The position numbers and the translations under genes are program-made. Below the pieces are notes generated by a model. The model was not told the origin of the DNA. It was given only the letters and a program-made list of their open reading frames with translations, and searched no databases. Shown one piece after another: positions 6,769 through 6,998 of a stretch of DNA of 6,998 nucleotides; position 1 is the stretch's first letter; the number at the start of each line of letters is the position of its first letter. The DNA is from an uncultured Parabacteroides sp. (lineage in GTDB: Bacteria > Bacteroidota > Bacteroidia > Bacteroidales > Tannerellaceae), in NCBI GenBank assembly GCA_900552415.1, contig USAD01000153.1, positions 1 through 6,998 of the forward strand, written 5' to 3'.

Positions 6769-6796
6769 ACTTATATTTTTGCTCTCAAAAATAAGT
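6769..6796. other. AT-rich imperfect stem-loop downstream of the regulator gene
   Basis: ACTTATATTTTTG and CAAAAATAAGT can pair over 11 positions with a 2-base bulge and a CTCT loop. No T-run follows on either strand, so it is not a canonical terminator. It is still the best hairpin between the regulator stop codon and the next signals, and may weakly end transcription or mark an old junction next to the gene remnant. Confidence 0.3.
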
Positions 6797-6811
6797 GAAT
6801 ATGAGAAGCAT

Positions 6812-6898
6812 CCCAATATCCGGACACGTTTATACGAGAAGATATTCGATGACAAGGGAAGCGCCGACGATTTCGACAGGTTTATCCTGAGACTATAA
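6812..6898 (+). pseudogene. C-terminal remnant of a second TPR-HTH regulator
   Basis: This frame encodes 28 residues before a TAA stop: PNIRTRLYEKIF, then DDKGSADDFDRFILRL. It closely matches the end of the intact regulator just upstream, whose tail has SRLYEKI and then KDFDKFILNL at its terminus. The shared pattern is RLYEKI, DFD, FIL and a final L. The frame is open only back to a TAG at 6743-6745, contains no ATG, and carries no recognisable TPR, membrane span or first HTH helix. Codons differ strongly from the upstream copy, so it is not a recent tandem duplicate; an old paralog largely deleted is the simplest reading. Its GC-rich codons resemble the first third of the neighbour rather than its 3' end. 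Confidence 0.7.
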
Positions 6899-6925
6899 TT
6901 CTTGATTATTAGATAAATATATTTT

Positions 6926-6962
6926 GTGAACAGCGTTTGCGGTAATTGTGAACGCTGTTCAC
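6926..6962. promoter_or_regulatory. Two operator-like dyads 22 bp apart (TetR-type operator candidate)
   Basis: GTGAACGCTGTTCAC (6948-6962) is a dyad with perfect 6 bp arms around a 3 bp centre. The upstream element GTGAACAGCGTTTGC (6926-6940) matches its reverse complement at 12 of 15 positions. Together they also form a perfect 12 bp inverted repeat (6926-6937 with 6951-6962) around a 13 bp loop. No T-run follows, so a terminator is unlikely. Their position just upstream of a -7 box fits paired repressor sites, and the GAAC...GTTC form is typical of TetR/AcrR-family operators. The regulator and the controlled gene lie outside the window. Confidence 0.5.
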
Positions 6963-6984
6963 GGTTTATTGGGGGGCTTTCTGC

Positions 6985-6992
6985 TACTTTTG
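6985..6992 (+). promoter_or_regulatory. Candidate -7 promoter element for a gene beyond the right edge
   Basis: TACTTTTG matches TAnnTTTG exactly. The expected -33 region falls at about 6960-6966, where the downstream dyad ends, so a bound repressor would block the promoter. No good TTTG -33 box is present at that spacing, and the gene itself is not visible. Confidence 0.35.
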
Positions 6993-6998
6993 GACTCT

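Noticed and set aside
6926..6962. Rho-independent terminator
   Set aside because: The 12 bp inverted repeat is followed by CGGTTTATTGG on one strand and an AT-mixed sequence on the other, with no T-run; paired operator sites fit better.

Overview
The window looks like chromosomal DNA from a gut Bacteroidales bacterium, most likely Parabacteroides or a close relative. The evidence is the set of families present (a six-bladed beta-propeller lipoprotein, an M56 peptidase fused to a TonB C-terminal domain, and a membrane-spanning TPR/helix-turn-helix regulator), the scarcity of Shine-Dalgarno sites, and several matches to the Bacteroides -7 promoter element TAnnTTTG. The genus is inferred; no marker gene is present.

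Layout. Positions 1-1867 (minus) hold a secreted CocE/NonD-type serine hydrolase that runs off the left edge and lacks only its C-terminal end. Positions 1868-2239 are non-coding, with a candidate hydrolase promoter and an array of six 22-23 bp tandem repeats. Positions 4733 to 2240 (minus) form a two-gene operon: an M56/BlaR1-like membrane metallopeptidase with a TonB-type C-terminus, then, 19 bp later, a beta-propeller lipoprotein. A 216 bp divergent intergenic region (4734-4949) carries several clustered dyads. Positions 4950-6710 (plus) encode a 586-residue protein with a lipobox, TPR repeats, one membrane span, a coiled coil and a C-terminal helix-turn-helix. Downstream, 6812-6898 encodes only the last 28 residues of a second protein of the same regulator family, apparently a gene remnant. 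At 6926-6962 there are two operator-like dyads just upstream of a -7 element for a gene beyond the right edge.

How the genes may work together (inference). The divergent M56-TonB/propeller operon and the TPR-HTH regulator share one control region and could form an envelope signalling unit: TPRs and propeller outside the inner membrane, peptidase and HTH domains inside. The usual M56 partner, a BlaI/MecI repressor, is not next to the peptidase. This block is also compositionally distinct: about 55-65% GC in the operon and the first third of the regulator, then about 35% GC in the rest of the regulator (hand counts on sample lines). The hydrolase looks functionally unrelated. No tRNA, rRNA, CRISPR array, transposase or integrase was seen.
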